DNA from: Candidatus Hydrogenedentota bacterium
GTDB taxonomy: Bacteria > Hydrogenedentota > Hydrogenedentia > Hydrogenedentales > CAILVY01
DNA: 39,161 nucleotides
Assembly (NCBI GenBank): GCA_903837785.1
Contig: CAILVY010000232.1
Span: 1-39,161 of the forward strand
Reading direction: 5' to 3'
Numbering within the stretch: position 1 is the first letter of the stretch; each line of letters starts with the position of its first letter. A program made the translations under genes and the position numbers. The notes beneath the pieces are model-generated. The model was not told the origin of the DNA, searched no databases, and worked only from the letters and a program-made list of their open reading frames with translations. This document shows positions 30,510 to 39,161 of this stretch, piece by piece.

Positions 30510-31683
30510 ATTCAACGTCCATGACGCAACCATGCGGGTGGTGAATCCCCGCAACATTCTGCGGATCGACTGGATGCTGCCCATCTTCGTCATCCTGCTG
30601 GCGGCGGCGGGCTGGTTCACGATGTACAGCGCCAGCCGCAGCAGCGACGTCAGCTATTTTTACAGGCAGGTGGCCTTCTTCTTCATCGGCGCGGCCATCA
30701 CGCTGATCATCGTGTGCATCGATTACCGCTTTCTCGTCTCGCTTGCCCCGGTCATGTACGCGGTGATCGTCCTCCTCCTGGTCGCGGTGCTGCTGTGGGG
30801 AACCGAGATCAAGGGCGGAAAGCGCTGGCTCCGCTTCGGCCTGTTCAACCTTCAGCCTTCCGAAACCTCCAAGATCGTCATGGTGTACGCGCTCACCTGG
30901 TATCTCACGACCGTCGGACCGCGCATTCGCAACCTCTTCTGGTTTCTGCTTGCCTTTGTCATCGCCGGCGTGCCCATGGTCCTCATTCTCAAACAACCCA
31001 ACCTGGGCACCGCCGGATGCCTGGCGCCCCTGACGATCGTGATGCTGTGGGTGGCCGGCTGCAAGCGTTGGCACATGGCCGTGATTATCGGGCTGGGACT
31101 GTCCGTAATCCCCTTGCTCTGGCTCCAAATGCGGGACTTCGATCCGGAAATCGAGACGCCGCGCAAGGCCGCCTATGAACTCAAGCACTATCAGAAGAAG
31201 CGGATCTACACCTTTCTCCATCCGGAATATGCCACGCGGAAGAGCGGCTGGCACACGTATCAAAGCAAGATCACCGTGGGCAGCGGCGGCCTTTCCGGAA
31301 AAGGGTATTTAAAAGGAACGCAGACTCGGTTAAACTACCTGCCGGAGCACCACACCGACTTCATCTTTTCGCTCCTCGCCGAGGAGCACGGATTTGTCGG
31401 GGCGGTCGTGGTGATAGGCTTGTTTGCCGCCTTTCTCCTGAGGGGTCTTATGTATGCGAGGGATTGCCCGGAGATGATGGGGACACTGTTGGCCTCCGGC
31501 ATCGTGACGGTGCTGGCGTTCCATGTCTTCGTCAACATCGCCATCACCATCGGACTGATGCCGGTTACGGGCATTCCTTTGCCGTTTCTCAGCTATGGCG
31601 GCTCGTTCTATATGACCACCATGATCTGCGTGGGCATTCTTCTCAATGTGCCCATGCGACGCGGCCTCATGTTCATCAACTGA
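30490..31683 (+). CDS. rodA: Peptidoglycan glycosyltransferase RodA
   Basis: 397 residues with about ten membrane helices; a SEDS-family polymerase that builds glycan strands with PBP2. Recognised by GGKRWLRFGLFNLQPSE, the segment KQPNLGTA, and the extracellular loop LPEHHTDFIFSLLAEEHGF, whose Asp is the essential catalytic residue of the family. FVNIAITIGLMPVTGIPLPF and SYGGS mark the C-terminal helices. KQPNLGTA has Asn where most relatives have Asp (KQPDLGTA). The start lies inside mrdA (20-base overlap) with AAGGAG six bases upstream. A second in-frame ATG follows two codons later. The window order mreB-mreC-mreD-mrdA-rodA is the classic elongasome operon. Confidence 0.96.
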   Translation: MAMYSAEFNVHDATMRVVNPRNILRIDWMLPIFVILLAAAGWFTMYSASRSSDVSYFYRQVAFFFIGAAITLIIVCIDYRFLVSLAPVMYAVIVLLLVAVLLWGTEIKGGKRWLRFGLFNLQPSETSKIVMVYALTWYLTTVGPRIRNLFWFLLAFVIAGVPMVLILKQPNLGTAGCLAPLTIVMLWVAGCKRWHMAVIIGLGLSVIPLLWLQMRDFDPEIETPRKAAYELKHYQKKRIYTFLHPEYATRKSGWHTYQSKITVGSGGLSGKGYLKGTQTRLNYLPEHHTDFIFSLLAEEHGFVGAVVVIGLFAAFLLRGLMYARDCPEMMGTLLASGIVTVLAFHVFVNIAITIGLMPVTGIPLPFLSYGGSFYMTTMICVGILLNVPMRRGLMFIN

Positions 31684-31696
31684 ATCGGGAATCGGG

Positions 31697-33241
31697 ATGA
31701 AAGAACTTGTTATCAACGTGGAATCCCACGAGACGCGCATCGCCCTGCTCGAAGAGAAGCGCCTCGCCGAACTGTCCATTGAGCGCCAGGAGAATCCCAG
31801 CCTGGTCGGCAACATCTACAAGGGCCGGGTGGACAACGTCATTCCGGGAATGCAGGCCGCCTTCATCGACATCGGCTTCGAGAAGAACGGCTTCCTCTAC
31901 GTTTCGGACATTGCCGGCGCGGAGGGCACGGGCGACGTGGAACTCGAAGACGGCGTGCCGCGCGCGAAAACGCGCGCCAAACGGGCGCGCCAGCAGCCCA
32001 TTGAAACGATGCTCAAGAAGAACCAGTACGTCATGGTGCAGGTAACCAAGGACCGGCTGGGCAACAAGGGCGCGCGCATCACGAACTTCATCACGATCCC
32101 CGGCCGCTACGTGGTGCTCATGCCCACGGTGGATTCCCTGGGCGTCTCGCGGAAGATCGATTCCGACCAGGAACGCGATCGGCTCAAGCGCATTCTGCAT
32201 CAGGTCCGCCCGAAGGGCACAGGCCTGATCTCGCGCACGGCCTGCGAAGGCCAGAGCAAGGGGGACATCCAGAACGACGTCCGCTATCTCCTGCGCGTTT
32301 GGGAGAAAGTAAAGAGCAAGTTCGAGAGCATGAAGGGTCCGGGTCTGATCCGCGAGGATCTCGGCCCGATCCTCCGCGCGGTCCGCGATCAATTCACGAG
32401 TGATTTCACCCATCTGACCATCGACAACGAGGAGGAGTACGAGCGCATCCTCAGCTTCCTGGACGTCTATGCGCCGCAGATGAAACGGATCGTGCGGCTG
32501 CATCAGGCGAAGGTGCCCCTCTTCGAGAAGGCCGGCATCGAGGCAGAAATCGAAAAGGCCCTGCGGCGCAAGGTGCTCCTGAAAAGCGGAGGGTACCTCA
32601 TCATCGACCACACGGAGGCCCTGATTGCCATCGATGTGAACACGGGCAAGTTCACCGGGCGCAAGCAGCTCGAAGACACGGTATTCCAGACGAACATAGA
32701 GGCCGCGGACGAGATCGCGCGGCAAATGCGCCTGCGGGATCTGGGCGGCATCATCGTGGCGGACTTCATCGACATGGAAGTGGAGGCCAACCGCCGCAAG
32801 CTCATCCGGCACCTCCTCGATGCGCTCAAGAAGGACCGGGCCAAGACCACCGTCTCCGAGATCACCGAACTCGGCATGATCGAAATGACCCGCAAGCGGG
32901 TCAAGCACAATCTCATAAAGGCGCTTTCACAGCCCTGCCCGTATTGCGAGGGCAGCGGCATGGTCCGTTCGATTACCACAGTCACCTTTGACGTGCTCCG
33001 CCGCATTCAAAGCCTCTTTTGCCACTCGAAGGAAGCCCACCTCATTCTCCAGGTGCATCCGGACGTGGCCCGCCGGCTGGCCGGCGAGAACCAGCCCCAG
33101 CTCGAGGCCATCGCCCGGGACTTTCAAAGGGAGATCAGCGTCGAATCCGTTTCCGACTTTCACATTCATGACGTCAAGATCCTCCGCGCGCGCACCCGGA
33201 AAGAAGTCACGCCGGGCGCGCACGAGCGCAATCCCGCTTGA
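31697..33241 (+). CDS. rng: Ribonuclease G (RNase E/G family)
   Basis: 514 residues from the ATG at 31697. The open frame continues upstream into rodA, but MKELVINVESHETRIALLE is the normal N-terminus. The S1 RNA-binding domain (~35-130) starts with GNIYKGRVDNVIPGMQAAFIDI and contains a charged insert near 75-100. The nuclease core has catalytic Asp313 (IAIDVNTGKF) and the acidic ADFIDME motif (~355-361). Cys414 and Cys417 (CPYC) form the zinc link that joins subunits. There is no long C-terminal degradosome scaffold, so RNase G (5' end maturation of 16S rRNA, mRNA decay) fits better than RNase E. It is 13 bases after rodA; rng next to mre genes is a known order. Confidence 0.93.
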   Translation: MKELVINVESHETRIALLEEKRLAELSIERQENPSLVGNIYKGRVDNVIPGMQAAFIDIGFEKNGFLYVSDIAGAEGTGDVELEDGVPRAKTRAKRARQQPIETMLKKNQYVMVQVTKDRLGNKGARITNFITIPGRYVVLMPTVDSLGVSRKIDSDQERDRLKRILHQVRPKGTGLISRTACEGQSKGDIQNDVRYLLRVWEKVKSKFESMKGPGLIREDLGPILRAVRDQFTSDFTHLTIDNEEEYERILSFLDVYAPQMKRIVRLHQAKVPLFEKAGIEAEIEKALRRKVLLKSGGYLIIDHTEALIAIDVNTGKFTGRKQLEDTVFQTNIEAADEIARQMRLRDLGGIIVADFIDMEVEANRRKLIRHLLDALKKDRAKTTVSEITELGMIEMTRKRVKHNLIKALSQPCPYCEGSGMVRSITTVTFDVLRRIQSLFCHSKEAHLILQVHPDVARRLAGENQPQLEAIARDFQREISVESVSDFHIHDVKILRARTRKEVTPGAHERNPA

Positions 33242-33346
33242 TAGTTGTTCTCCTTGAGGCATAGAATGGAAACAGGAATCCGGTGGGGACTCCGCTCCGC
33301 CGAAAGTCGATGGGCTTAAGGGACAGAAGCGAGAGGAGAGTGCACG

Positions 33347-33481
33347 ATGGCTTGTGAATCGTTCTTTGGGTGCGTTCTGTTTGGGATTATCGATTTCCTC
33401 GTCACCTACGTCGTGGGATACCTGGGCGGCGCCTTCCTGCGTTGGGCCGGTGTTGACATCGACGATCTCCCCCACTGGTGA
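33347..33481 (+). CDS. 44-residue hydrophobic small protein
   Basis: An ATG at 33347 with a GAGAGGAGAG ribosome binding site about five bases upstream opens a 44-codon frame ending in TGA at 33479-33481. The peptide begins MACESFFGCVLFGIID, continues FLVTYVVGYLGGAFLRW and ends AGVDIDDLPHW. It is one membrane helix (~6-32) with two cysteines near the start and an acidic, Trp-ending tail. It resembles no named family I know. Support comes from the strong ribosome site, the clean hydrophobic helix and the hairpin with a T-tract 70 bases downstream. It fills most of the 33242-33548 gap. The first ~100 bases of the gap show no clear promoter. Confidence 0.6.
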   Translation: MACESFFGCVLFGIIDFLVTYVVGYLGGAFLRWAGVDIDDLPHW

Positions 33482-33554
33482 TCCGCGGCAACCCGGAGCG
33501 GTGAGGAGGTCCCGGCTGCCGGCACAGCCGCGCGCCGAAGGGTAACTTATGGAC

Positions 33555-33594
33555 GCGGCCCGCGGGGAGGAGTCCGCGCGGGCCCGCAACTTTT
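33555..33594 (+). terminator. Hairpin with T-tract after the small protein
   Basis: GCGGCCCGCG pairs with CGCGGGCCCGC (one bulge) around a short GGGAGGAGT-type loop, followed by AACTTTT. It resembles an intrinsic terminator about 75 bases after the small-protein stop. Its place also argues that the next gene starts at 33654 and not at the in-frame ATG at 33549, which would put the stem inside the coding region. Confidence 0.45.
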
Positions 33595-33653
33595 CGTGGA
33601 CCGCGGCTGGCCGCTCTCCTCCAAACGGGGCAGGCGAATTGGGAGGTACGAGG

Positions 33654-34874
33654 GTGGAAGGCTTTCTGTTTGACCTGCCCGATCTGCGTAATGCGGAGTT
33701 CCAGCGGCACAATGAAGAAAGCGCGGCGCTCTGGCAGGCGTTTCAGGACGGGGCGCATCCGCGCATTCCGATCCGCTTCAACACGAATCCGCGCATGCTC
33801 ATGCTCGACCCCCGGCACAACACGCGCCGCCTGCAATACGAAGAGTACATGGGCGATGCGGACATCATGGCCGAGGCCGGTCTCGAACACCAGTATTGGC
33901 GCCGCTTCCTCTTGCCGGGTGATCATGAGAAGGGCCTCCCGGAAGCGTGGACCCTGGGCATCGATTTCGAGAACTGCTATGACGCCGCCTGGTTCGGCTG
34001 CCCCATGTGGCAGCGGCCGGATCAAGTGCCCGATACGGAACCCATCCTGAACAGCGATAACAAGCGGATGCTTTTTGACCGCGGCATTCCGGATCCCTTC
34101 GCGGGAGCGTTGGCCGAGCGCGCGCTTCGTTTCATCGAGCACTGCCGCACGAAGTGCGCGCGGGGATGGACCTTCCTTGGCCGCCCGGTGCAGCCGCCCG
34201 ACTGGGCGCCGTTCGCGGGCAATGACGGGTTGTTCACGATCGCCTCCTCGCTGCGCGGTCCGACGGAATTGTGCCTCGACCTCCTGGAGGACCCGGAGTA
34301 CGTCCATGAACTGCTCCGGTTCATCCTCTGCGCCGTGACCGCCCGAATGACGGCATGGCGGGAACTCCTGGGAAAGCCCGGCCGGCAAGACGGCTTCTGT
34401 GCGGCGGATGACTCCATTCAACTGCTTTCGCAGGCACAGTACCGCGAGTTCGTACTGCCGTTGCACCGGCAGTACTACGACACGTTTGCGACGGAGAAGG
34501 ACCGCGCCATCCACCTCTGCGGCGACGCCCAGCGGCATTTCGGCGTTATTCGGGACGAACTGGGCGTCAGCGCCTTCGACACGGGCTTTCCCATTGACTT
34601 CGCCGCGTTTCGGCGGGATTTGGGCCCGGACACGCTCATTTGCGGGGGGCCAAAGATCTCCTATTTCCTCACGGATGACCCTGCGCCAGTCCTGGCGGAA
34701 ACAGAGCGCATTCTGCGTTCCGGGGTTCTCGAAGGCGGCCGCTTTATCCTGCAGGAAGGCAATAACCTGCCGCCGGGTGCGCGATTGCCGGTCTGTCAGG
34801 CGTTCTACGAGGCCGGACAACGGCTGGGGAAACTGCGCCGCCGGGCGGCGGGAAAAGAAAGGGGTATGCCATGA
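33654..34874 (+). CDS. UroD/MtaA-superfamily zinc methyltransferase-like protein
   Basis: 406 residues from a GTG at 33654 with GGGAGG seven bases upstream; an in-frame ATG at 33549 (35 more low-complexity residues) also has a GAAGGG site and cannot be excluded. The fold pattern is the uroporphyrinogen-decarboxylase-like barrel, but the heme enzyme's N-terminal MRQAGRYLPEY-type motif is absent. Instead His287-x-Cys289 (AIHLCGD) and Cys330 (LICGGPK) match the H-x-C...C zinc site of corrinoid-linked methyltransferases of the MtaA/MtbA type. So methyl transfer rather than heme synthesis is likely. No corrinoid protein gene is adjacent, and the substrate is unknown. It ends by a four-base overlap (ATGA) with the PagL-like gene. 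Confidence 0.75.
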   Translation: MEGFLFDLPDLRNAEFQRHNEESAALWQAFQDGAHPRIPIRFNTNPRMLMLDPRHNTRRLQYEEYMGDADIMAEAGLEHQYWRRFLLPGDHEKGLPEAWTLGIDFENCYDAAWFGCPMWQRPDQVPDTEPILNSDNKRMLFDRGIPDPFAGALAERALRFIEHCRTKCARGWTFLGRPVQPPDWAPFAGNDGLFTIASSLRGPTELCLDLLEDPEYVHELLRFILCAVTARMTAWRELLGKPGRQDGFCAADDSIQLLSQAQYREFVLPLHRQYYDTFATEKDRAIHLCGDAQRHFGVIRDELGVSAFDTGFPIDFAAFRRDLGPDTLICGGPKISYFLTDDPAPVLAETERILRSGVLEGGRFILQEGNNLPPGARLPVCQAFYEAGQRLGKLRRRAAGKERGMP

Positions 34875-35530
34875 AAAGACGACGGCTTCTTGCGGGAGGG
34901 ATAGTACTGGCCCTTCTTGCTGCCGCAGCCCACGCGGCAGCCGTGGACAAGCAGCCCGCCACAGTCCCGCCCGCAGCAGAGAGCAAGGACGCGCCCACCA
35001 AGAGGGAGCCGAAAACCCAGCCTTCGGACGCCGTGAAGGAAGCCCGCGGAGTCTTCCGCCTGAAGGAAGCGAAGTGGCGTCTCGAGCTGACGGGCGGCGG
35101 CGGGCTGCCGTCCGGTTCGGAGCGCTCGAATCGGGGCGGCGATGCGTTGTTCTCGGCGGGCCTCGATTATGAGATTCCCATCATGGGCCACGGCGCGCTC
35201 GGGCTGCGCCTGCTGCCCGCGTTCGTGTATGCGCAGCATCACGGCGAAACAGTTTGGGGCGGAGGCGCGGGCATCGCGCCGCGCCTCTACTGGGTCAAGG
35301 ATGAGCAGCGCGGACTGTTCATTGAGGGAGAGGTTGTGGCGCTGGGGCATGCAAACCGCTTCCGTACGGACAGCTCGAATGTGGACTTCATCAGCGGCGG
35401 CGGCATCGGGTATCAGTGCAAGGCGAAGTGGCACACGATTCTGAAATTCGAGCATATCTCGAACGCGGGACTGGGCAAGCACAACGCAGGCGTGAACACG
35501 CTCGCGCTCGGCGTCGGCTACTCCTTCTGA
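34871..35530 (+). CDS. PagL-like outer-membrane acyloxyacyl hydrolase family protein
   Basis: 219 residues. A signal peptide (RRLLAGGIVLALLAAAAHAAA) is followed by a ~40-residue charged Pro/Lys/Glu linker. The 8-stranded-barrel-like domain has alternating strands (ALGLRLLPAFVYAQ, GGGAGIAPRLYWV, LFIEGEVVALGHANRF) and ends in Phe, as expected for outer-membrane insertion. The family hallmark is FEHISNAGLGKHNAGVN, with His195-x-Ser197-Asn198 corresponding to the catalytic His and Ser of PagL, which removes the 3-O acyl chain of lipid A. The third catalytic residue, a Glu about 12 residues after the Ser in the Pseudomonas enzyme, is Asn209 here by simple counting. Activity is therefore uncertain. 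The start overlaps the preceding gene by four bases. Confidence 0.75.
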   Translation: MKRRRLLAGGIVLALLAAAAHAAAVDKQPATVPPAAESKDAPTKREPKTQPSDAVKEARGVFRLKEAKWRLELTGGGGLPSGSERSNRGGDALFSAGLDYEIPIMGHGALGLRLLPAFVYAQHHGETVWGGGAGIAPRLYWVKDEQRGLFIEGEVVALGHANRFRTDSSNVDFISGGGIGYQCKAKWHTILKFEHISNAGLGKHNAGVNTLALGVGYSF

Positions 35531-35546
35531 ACGGTTCGCCGGCGGC

Positions 35547-36983
35547 TCAGAAAGGCGCCTCACGCTTCTCTTCGTGTCCGGTCCGCGGCGATGGATAGAA
35601 GAACATGGCGGCCATCCCGAAGATCGCGAAGAGCCCGGCAATGGGCCCAACCAGAAACACGCCGCTCGGGTTGTCTCTCGTGTTGCCGAAAATCAGCATG
35701 GTCTGCGTGGCCACGAAGATTGATCCGGCCATGGATGCTTTCAAGGCAAGGCTCGTGAGGCTGTTGTAGAATGCTTCGCGGCGGCGGCCGGAAACCTGCT
35801 CGTCGTAGTCGATGATCTGGCCGGTGAGCGGCGTCTGCATCACATACATGATGCCCTGCCCGATGCCGCAATAGGCAAAGAGCAGGCCGCCCAGCGCCGC
35901 CTTGACGCCGGCGCCGAAGGGGAGGTGGCCAATCACGTACATTCCGGGCAATCCCGTCGCGATAATGACGAACGCGATAATCGTCATCCACTTCACGTGC
36001 AGGCGCCTTGCCAGGGACGGAATCACCGCATAGGACAACAGGGCCGTCACGAGGAACGGCAGAAGCAGAAGCGTGACGGTTTCCTCGCTTCCGCCCAGGC
36101 CCAGTTCCGCCCAGTACGGCAACGCGCGCTGTGCCGCGAGGAATCCCACGGAGAACATGAAGAACGCCACGAAATACACGAGAAAGCGCCTGTTGCGCGC
36201 GGCATCGCGGAAGCACTGCAGAAAGGGTTCGTGCGGCTCCTTCACCGCCTCGGAATCGTAGCGTTCACGCACGAGCCACACCGGCAGCTGGAAGAGCCCC
36301 AGGGAAATCAGGGCATAGATGACGGCGATTCGCCGGTAACCCACCGGGCTCGTGACTTCTCCGGCCTTCGCCGTGTCCAGCAATTGAATCAACGTGCCGG
36401 AAAGAGCGCTGGCGATCGCCAGCCCGAGCAGCAGCCCGACCGCGATCCAAGTGCCCAGTTTCACGCGCGCCTCCTCGGACCGCGCGACTTCCGGACCCAG
36501 CGCAAACAGCGGCATCGTCGTTATAGTGAACATGCTCCAATGCAGGCACAAGAGCACCGTGCCATACACGAAGTTCAGCGTGGATTCGCCGTGCACCGGC
36601 GGAAACCAGAAGGCGATGGCCGTGAACGTCATGAAGATCGAGCCGAAAAACATGAACGGCCGGCGCCGCCCGTGAATCGGGAGCAGGCGCAGCCAGCCGG
36701 GGCGCGACTTCGTCCGGTCGGACCAGATGCCCACGAGCGGCCCCGTCATTGCGTCCCACAAGGTGCCCGCGATGAATATGTAGCCCACAATCGCGATGGA
36801 GACGTAGATGGTTCGGCCCACCCCGCCCGAAGGCGAGTAGAAGTAGGTGCCCCACTGATTGATGACTTCGCTCGAGAGTTGCACCCCGATATACGCCAGG
36901 CAGAAGGCAAGCCCCTCGACCCAGGTGAATTCCTTGCGCGGTGCGTCGTGCGTGTCCACGCCGCTACCCAATCTTCGTTCCAT
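35547..36983 (-). CDS. MFS transporter, GPH (glycoside-cation symporter) type
   Basis: 478 residues from the ATG at 36983, with 12 predicted membrane helices. The GPH signature is intact: [20 protein letters not shown], followed after an insert by [13 protein letters not shown]. Members import sugars such as melibiose, lactose or glucuronides with Na+ or H+; the substrate cannot be read here. The loop between SDRTKSR and GRRRPF is longer than usual ([10 protein letters not shown]). The central loop [13 protein letters not shown] links the two halves. The start overlaps the end of glgC by 20 bases. An in-frame GTG at 36959 would avoid the overlap, and neither has a good ribosome site. It converges with the PagL-like gene, 16 bases apart. 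Confidence 0.85.
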   Translation of the reverse strand: MERRLGSGVDTHDAPRKEFTWVEGLAFCLAYIGVQLSSEVINQWGTYFYSPSGGVGRTIYVSIAIVGYIFIAGTLWDAMTGPLVGIWSDRTKSRPGWLRLLPIHGRRRPFMFFGSIFMTFTAIAFWFPPVHGESTLNFVYGTVLLCLHWSMFTITTMPLFALGPEVARSEEARVKLGTWIAVGLLLGLAIASALSGTLIQLLDTAKAGEVTSPVGYRRIAVIYALISLGLFQLPVWLVRERYDSEAVKEPHEPFLQCFRDAARNRRFLVYFVAFFMFSVGFLAAQRALPYWAELGLGGSEETVTLLLLPFLVTALLSYAVIPSLARRLHVKWMTIIAFVIIATGLPGMYVIGHLPFGAGVKAALGGLLFAYCGIGQGIMYVMQTPLTGQIIDYDEQVSGRRREAFYNSLTSLALKASMAGSIFVATQTMLIFGNTRDNPSGVFLVGPIAGLFAIFGMAAMFFYPSPRTGHEEKREAPF

Positions 36984-38274
36984 CCGGAATGATCGCGCTC
37001 TTGTGGACAACGACGATGCCGTCGCGGATCGAATAGCCTTCGCCTTCGCCGTCCTTGAGCTTGCGCGAACCGTTGATCACCACCTTCTTCCCGATGCGGG
37101 CGTTGTGGTCGATAATCGCGTGGCGGATATAGGAGCCCTCGCCGATGCCGACCGGATGGCGGGGATCGCGGATGGCTTCCGTCTCGAAGTAATCCGCGCC
37201 CAGGATGATGCTGCGCTCGATCCTGACGCGGTCGTTGATGATGCTCCGAATCCCAACGATGGCGTCCGTGATCGTGGCATCGCCGATGCGGCTGCCCTCG
37301 CAGATAATGGCGTTGGTTGCGTTCGTCTTGCGCATGCTGACGCCGGGCAGCGCGCGCGCCCGGGTGTAGATGACGTGATCGGGGTCGTAGAGCTTGAACG
37401 GCGGGGTGGGCGAGGTCATTTCCATACTGACGTCAAAGTAGGAGCGGACGGTTCCGATGTCCTCCCAGAATCCGGAGAACATGTGCGCGAAAACCTTGTG
37501 CGATTTCAGCGCCGCAGGGATCAGTTCCTTGCCGAAGTCAATCCACCCGGGATTCTCGAGCAGGAGCTGTTCGAGCACTTCCGCCTTGAAGACGTATACC
37601 CCCATCGAGGCGAGATACGGCTTGCCCTCGGCCTTCAACTTGAAGTCGCTGAAAACCTCGTTCGGCGTGACGAGGCGGTCGAGCACCGCGTCTTCCCGCG
37701 GCTTCTCGATGAACCTCCGGATGCGCCCGTTCTTGTGCACCTGCATGATGCCAAAGGCGTGCGCCGCCTCGCGCGCCACCGGAAGGGCGGAGACAGTGAT
37801 GTCCGCACCCTTTCGGACATGCGTCGCCATGATGGAGCGGTAATCCATGCGGTAGAGCTGATCGCCCGACAGAATCAGATAGTTGGGCGTGCGCGCCTGC
37901 TTGATGTGCAGCAGGTGTTTGCGGACGGCGTCCGCCGTGCCTTGAAACCAGTCGCCGGTTTCATTGGTTTGTTCCGCGGCGAGCACTTCGACAAAGCCGT
38001 GCGTGAAATCGTCAAACTTGTACGTATTGACGATGTGGCGGTTCAGCGAATGGCTGTTGAATTGCGTGAGCACCGAAACACGGTTGATTCCGGAATGAAT
38101 GCAGTTGCTGAGCGGGATGTCGATGAGGCGGTAGCGGCCGCAGACCGGCACCGCCGGCTTGCACCGCACTTTCGTGAGCGGGTAGAGCCGCACGCCGCGG
38201 CCGCCCCCAAGCACGATCGCGCTGACGCGCCGAATCACTTCCTGCTCGAATTCCGGTTGAACCACATTTGCCAT
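36964..38274 (-). CDS. glgC: Glucose-1-phosphate adenylyltransferase (ADP-glucose pyrophosphorylase)
   Basis: 436 residues from the ATG at 38274, which has AAGGAG nine bases upstream; earlier in-frame codons have none. It makes ADP-glucose from ATP and glucose 1-phosphate, the first step of glycogen synthesis. The nucleotidyltransferase motif is [16 protein letters not shown], followed by [33 protein letters not shown] carries the metal-binding Asp, and IEKPRE and SMGVYVFK are also present. The C-terminal ~120 residues form the left-handed beta-helix seen as repeated I/V-x-G/D hexapeptides. The [10 protein letters not shown] and [10 protein letters not shown] segments resemble cyanobacterial/plant-type enzymes. 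The glycine loop has Val where Thr is usual (GVRL against GTRL). It lies between the UbiA-type gene and the symporter. Confidence 0.95.
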   Translation of the reverse strand: MANVVQPEFEQEVIRRVSAIVLGGGRGVRLYPLTKVRCKPAVPVCGRYRLIDIPLSNCIHSGINRVSVLTQFNSHSLNRHIVNTYKFDDFTHGFVEVLAAEQTNETGDWFQGTADAVRKHLLHIKQARTPNYLILSGDQLYRMDYRSIMATHVRKGADITVSALPVAREAAHAFGIMQVHKNGRIRRFIEKPREDAVLDRLVTPNEVFSDFKLKAEGKPYLASMGVYVFKAEVLEQLLLENPGWIDFGKELIPAALKSHKVFAHMFSGFWEDIGTVRSYFDVSMEMTSPTPPFKLYDPDHVIYTRARALPGVSMRKTNATNAIICEGSRIGDATITDAIVGIRSIINDRVRIERSIILGADYFETEAIRDPRHPVGIGEGSYIRHAIIDHNARIGKKVVINGSRKLKDGEGEGYSIRDGIVVVHKSAIIPDGTKIG

Positions 38275-38317
38275 GGGCGCGCGCTCCTTGATTGATTTGC
38301 CGGCTGCCTGCAGAACA

Positions 38318-39161
38318 TCACATGTAAATGATAGCGGCACACGTCACGGCCCACAAGACGACGTTGATGCCGAGCGGCGGATCCTTGATGAGGGCGGCAC
38401 TGGGGTCGCCGCCGCCGGTCCGATGATGCACCAGGAACAGATAGCGAAACAGGCCGTAGACCACGAACGGGATCGTCATGTAGAGCTTGTCCGTCCCCAG
38501 GCGGCGGACCACCTCGGGCGAACACGTGTAGATGGTGTAGGTGATCAGCGCGCCGCTGCCCATAATGAGGATCAACTGATCTAGGTAGGCGACGCTGTAG
38601 TGATAGAGGACGCTGCGGTGGGCCTGGGCATCGTCCTCCAGCAGTATAATCTCGTGGCGGCGCTTGCTCAGTCCGAGAAACAGCGCAAGAAACAGCGTGC
38701 ACACGACCAGCCAGTTCGAAAACACCACATTCAGGGCGATGGCGCCGCCCAAAGCGCGCGTAACGAAGCCGATGGCTACCGCCAGCACGTCAATAATGAT
38801 CAGATGCTTCAACAGCAGCGAGTAGGAGACTGTCAGCGCGATGTAGAAGCATACCGCCAGCAGAAACGCCGGACGAACCGCGAAGGCGCACACGAGGCTC
38901 CCCGCCAGGAGCACGAGCACCAGCCCCCAAGCAGTGTTCACGCCCAACTCGCCGCTTGCCAAAGGCCGCCGGCGCTTTTCCGGATGCGCGCGGTCCTTCT
39001 CGATGTCCCGGAGATCGTTGAAGAGATACGTGGCGCTCGAGGCCAGGCAAAAGGCCGCCAGCGCCCCCAGGCTGCGAATCTCCTGCAGCGGATCGGTCAC
39101 TTGCCGCGCAAAGAGCAAGGGCGCCAATACCAGCAGATTCTTCGTCCACTGGTAAACACGC
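38318..39161 (-). CDS. UbiA-family prenyltransferase, DPPR-synthase-like (5' end outside window)
   Basis: About 281 residues are present and the frame is open to the right edge, where the codons read [18 protein letters not shown]. That is nearly the normal N-terminus ([16 protein letters not shown]), so only ~5-15 residues are missing. The aspartate-rich motif is [20 protein letters not shown], which binds the prenyl diphosphate through Mg2+. A second motif region lies at [20 protein letters not shown]. About eight helices are expected. The [10 protein letters not shown] and SKRRHEI segments match the decaprenyl-phosphate phosphoribosyltransferase branch, which makes decaprenylphosphoryl-ribose. 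That branch occurs in many Gram-negative genomes with unknown use. It is 43 bases upstream of glgC on the same strand, possibly one transcript. Confidence 0.85.
   Translation of the reverse strand, partial: RVYQWTKNLLVLAPLLFARQVTDPLQEIRSLGALAAFCLASSATYLFNDLRDIEKDRAHPEKRRRPLASGELGVNTAWGLVLVLLAGSLVCAFAVRPAFLLAVCFYIALTVSYSLLLKHLIIIDVLAVAIGFVTRALGGAIALNVVFSNWLVVCTLFLALFLGLSKRRHEIILLEDDAQAHRSVLYHYSVAYLDQLILIMGSGALITYTIYTCSPEVVRRLGTDKLYMTIPFVVYGLFRYLFLVHHRTGGGDPSAALIKDPPLGINVVLWAVTCAAIIYM

Noticed and set aside
33549..33653. ATG at 33549 as start of the methyltransferase-like gene
   Set aside because: The added 35 residues are low-complexity and contain a terminator-like hairpin. The GTG at 33654 has a better-placed GGGAGG. 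It is kept only as an alternative.
33654..34874. Calling this gene hemE (uroporphyrinogen decarboxylase)
   Set aside because: The substrate-binding N-terminal motif of HemE is missing, and an H-x-C...C zinc site typical of the methyltransferase branch is present.

Overview
The window is a GC-rich stretch of bacterial chromosome with 27 protein genes: 25 complete and one cut off at each end. I see no rRNA, tRNA, CRISPR array, insertion sequence or prophage. The cell is Gram-negative and rod-forming: it has mreBCD-mrdA-rodA, a PagL-like outer-membrane lipid A deacylase-type barrel and several secreted proteins. The gene ending at 323 carries tandem C-terminal repeats with the core LSELLRxIQFFNSxG, closing with TEDGFxPGP. 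From memory this signature, together with secreted sialidases and unclassified glycoside-hydrolase-like proteins, fits the PVC-adjacent candidate phylum Hydrogenedentes. That assignment is inference and rests mainly on the repeat.

Layout. 1-5286: the repeat-bearing surface protein, a secreted sialidase-fold protein, a secreted barrel-type protein and a membrane-anchored PQQ-type beta-propeller. 5719-11767: gltB-gltD, the two subunits of glutamate synthase. 11783-16737: two secreted carbohydrate-active-like proteins transcribed divergently, then a GMC flavoprotein with a cysteine cluster and its small partner. 16862-20813 (minus strand): smg-topA-xerC. 20986-25599 (minus strand): an orphan chemoreceptor and a HAMP-PP2C (SpoIIE-type) phosphatase. 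25808-33241 (plus strand): the elongasome operon mreB-mreC-mreD-mrdA-rodA followed by rng (RNase G), with a good promoter in front of mreB. 33347-35530: a 44-residue hydrophobic small protein, a UroD/MtaA-type zinc methyltransferase-like protein and the PagL-like barrel. 35547-39161 (minus strand): UbiA-family prenyltransferase (partial), glgC and a GPH-type sugar/cation symporter.

How they fit. Most of the window is housekeeping: nitrogen assimilation, cell-shape machinery, topoisomerase/recombinase, RNA processing and glycogen precursor synthesis. The secreted propellers and barrels, the GPH symporter and glgC are consistent with a heterotroph that degrades glycans and stores sugar as glycogen. 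I found no clearly novel multi-gene defence or mobile system. The less ordinary points are the C-terminal repeat, the small protein at 33347, the coupled methyltransferase/PagL pair with an unclear catalytic acid, the GMC/small-subunit pair, the linker inserted in PBP2, and the tailed chemoreceptor.
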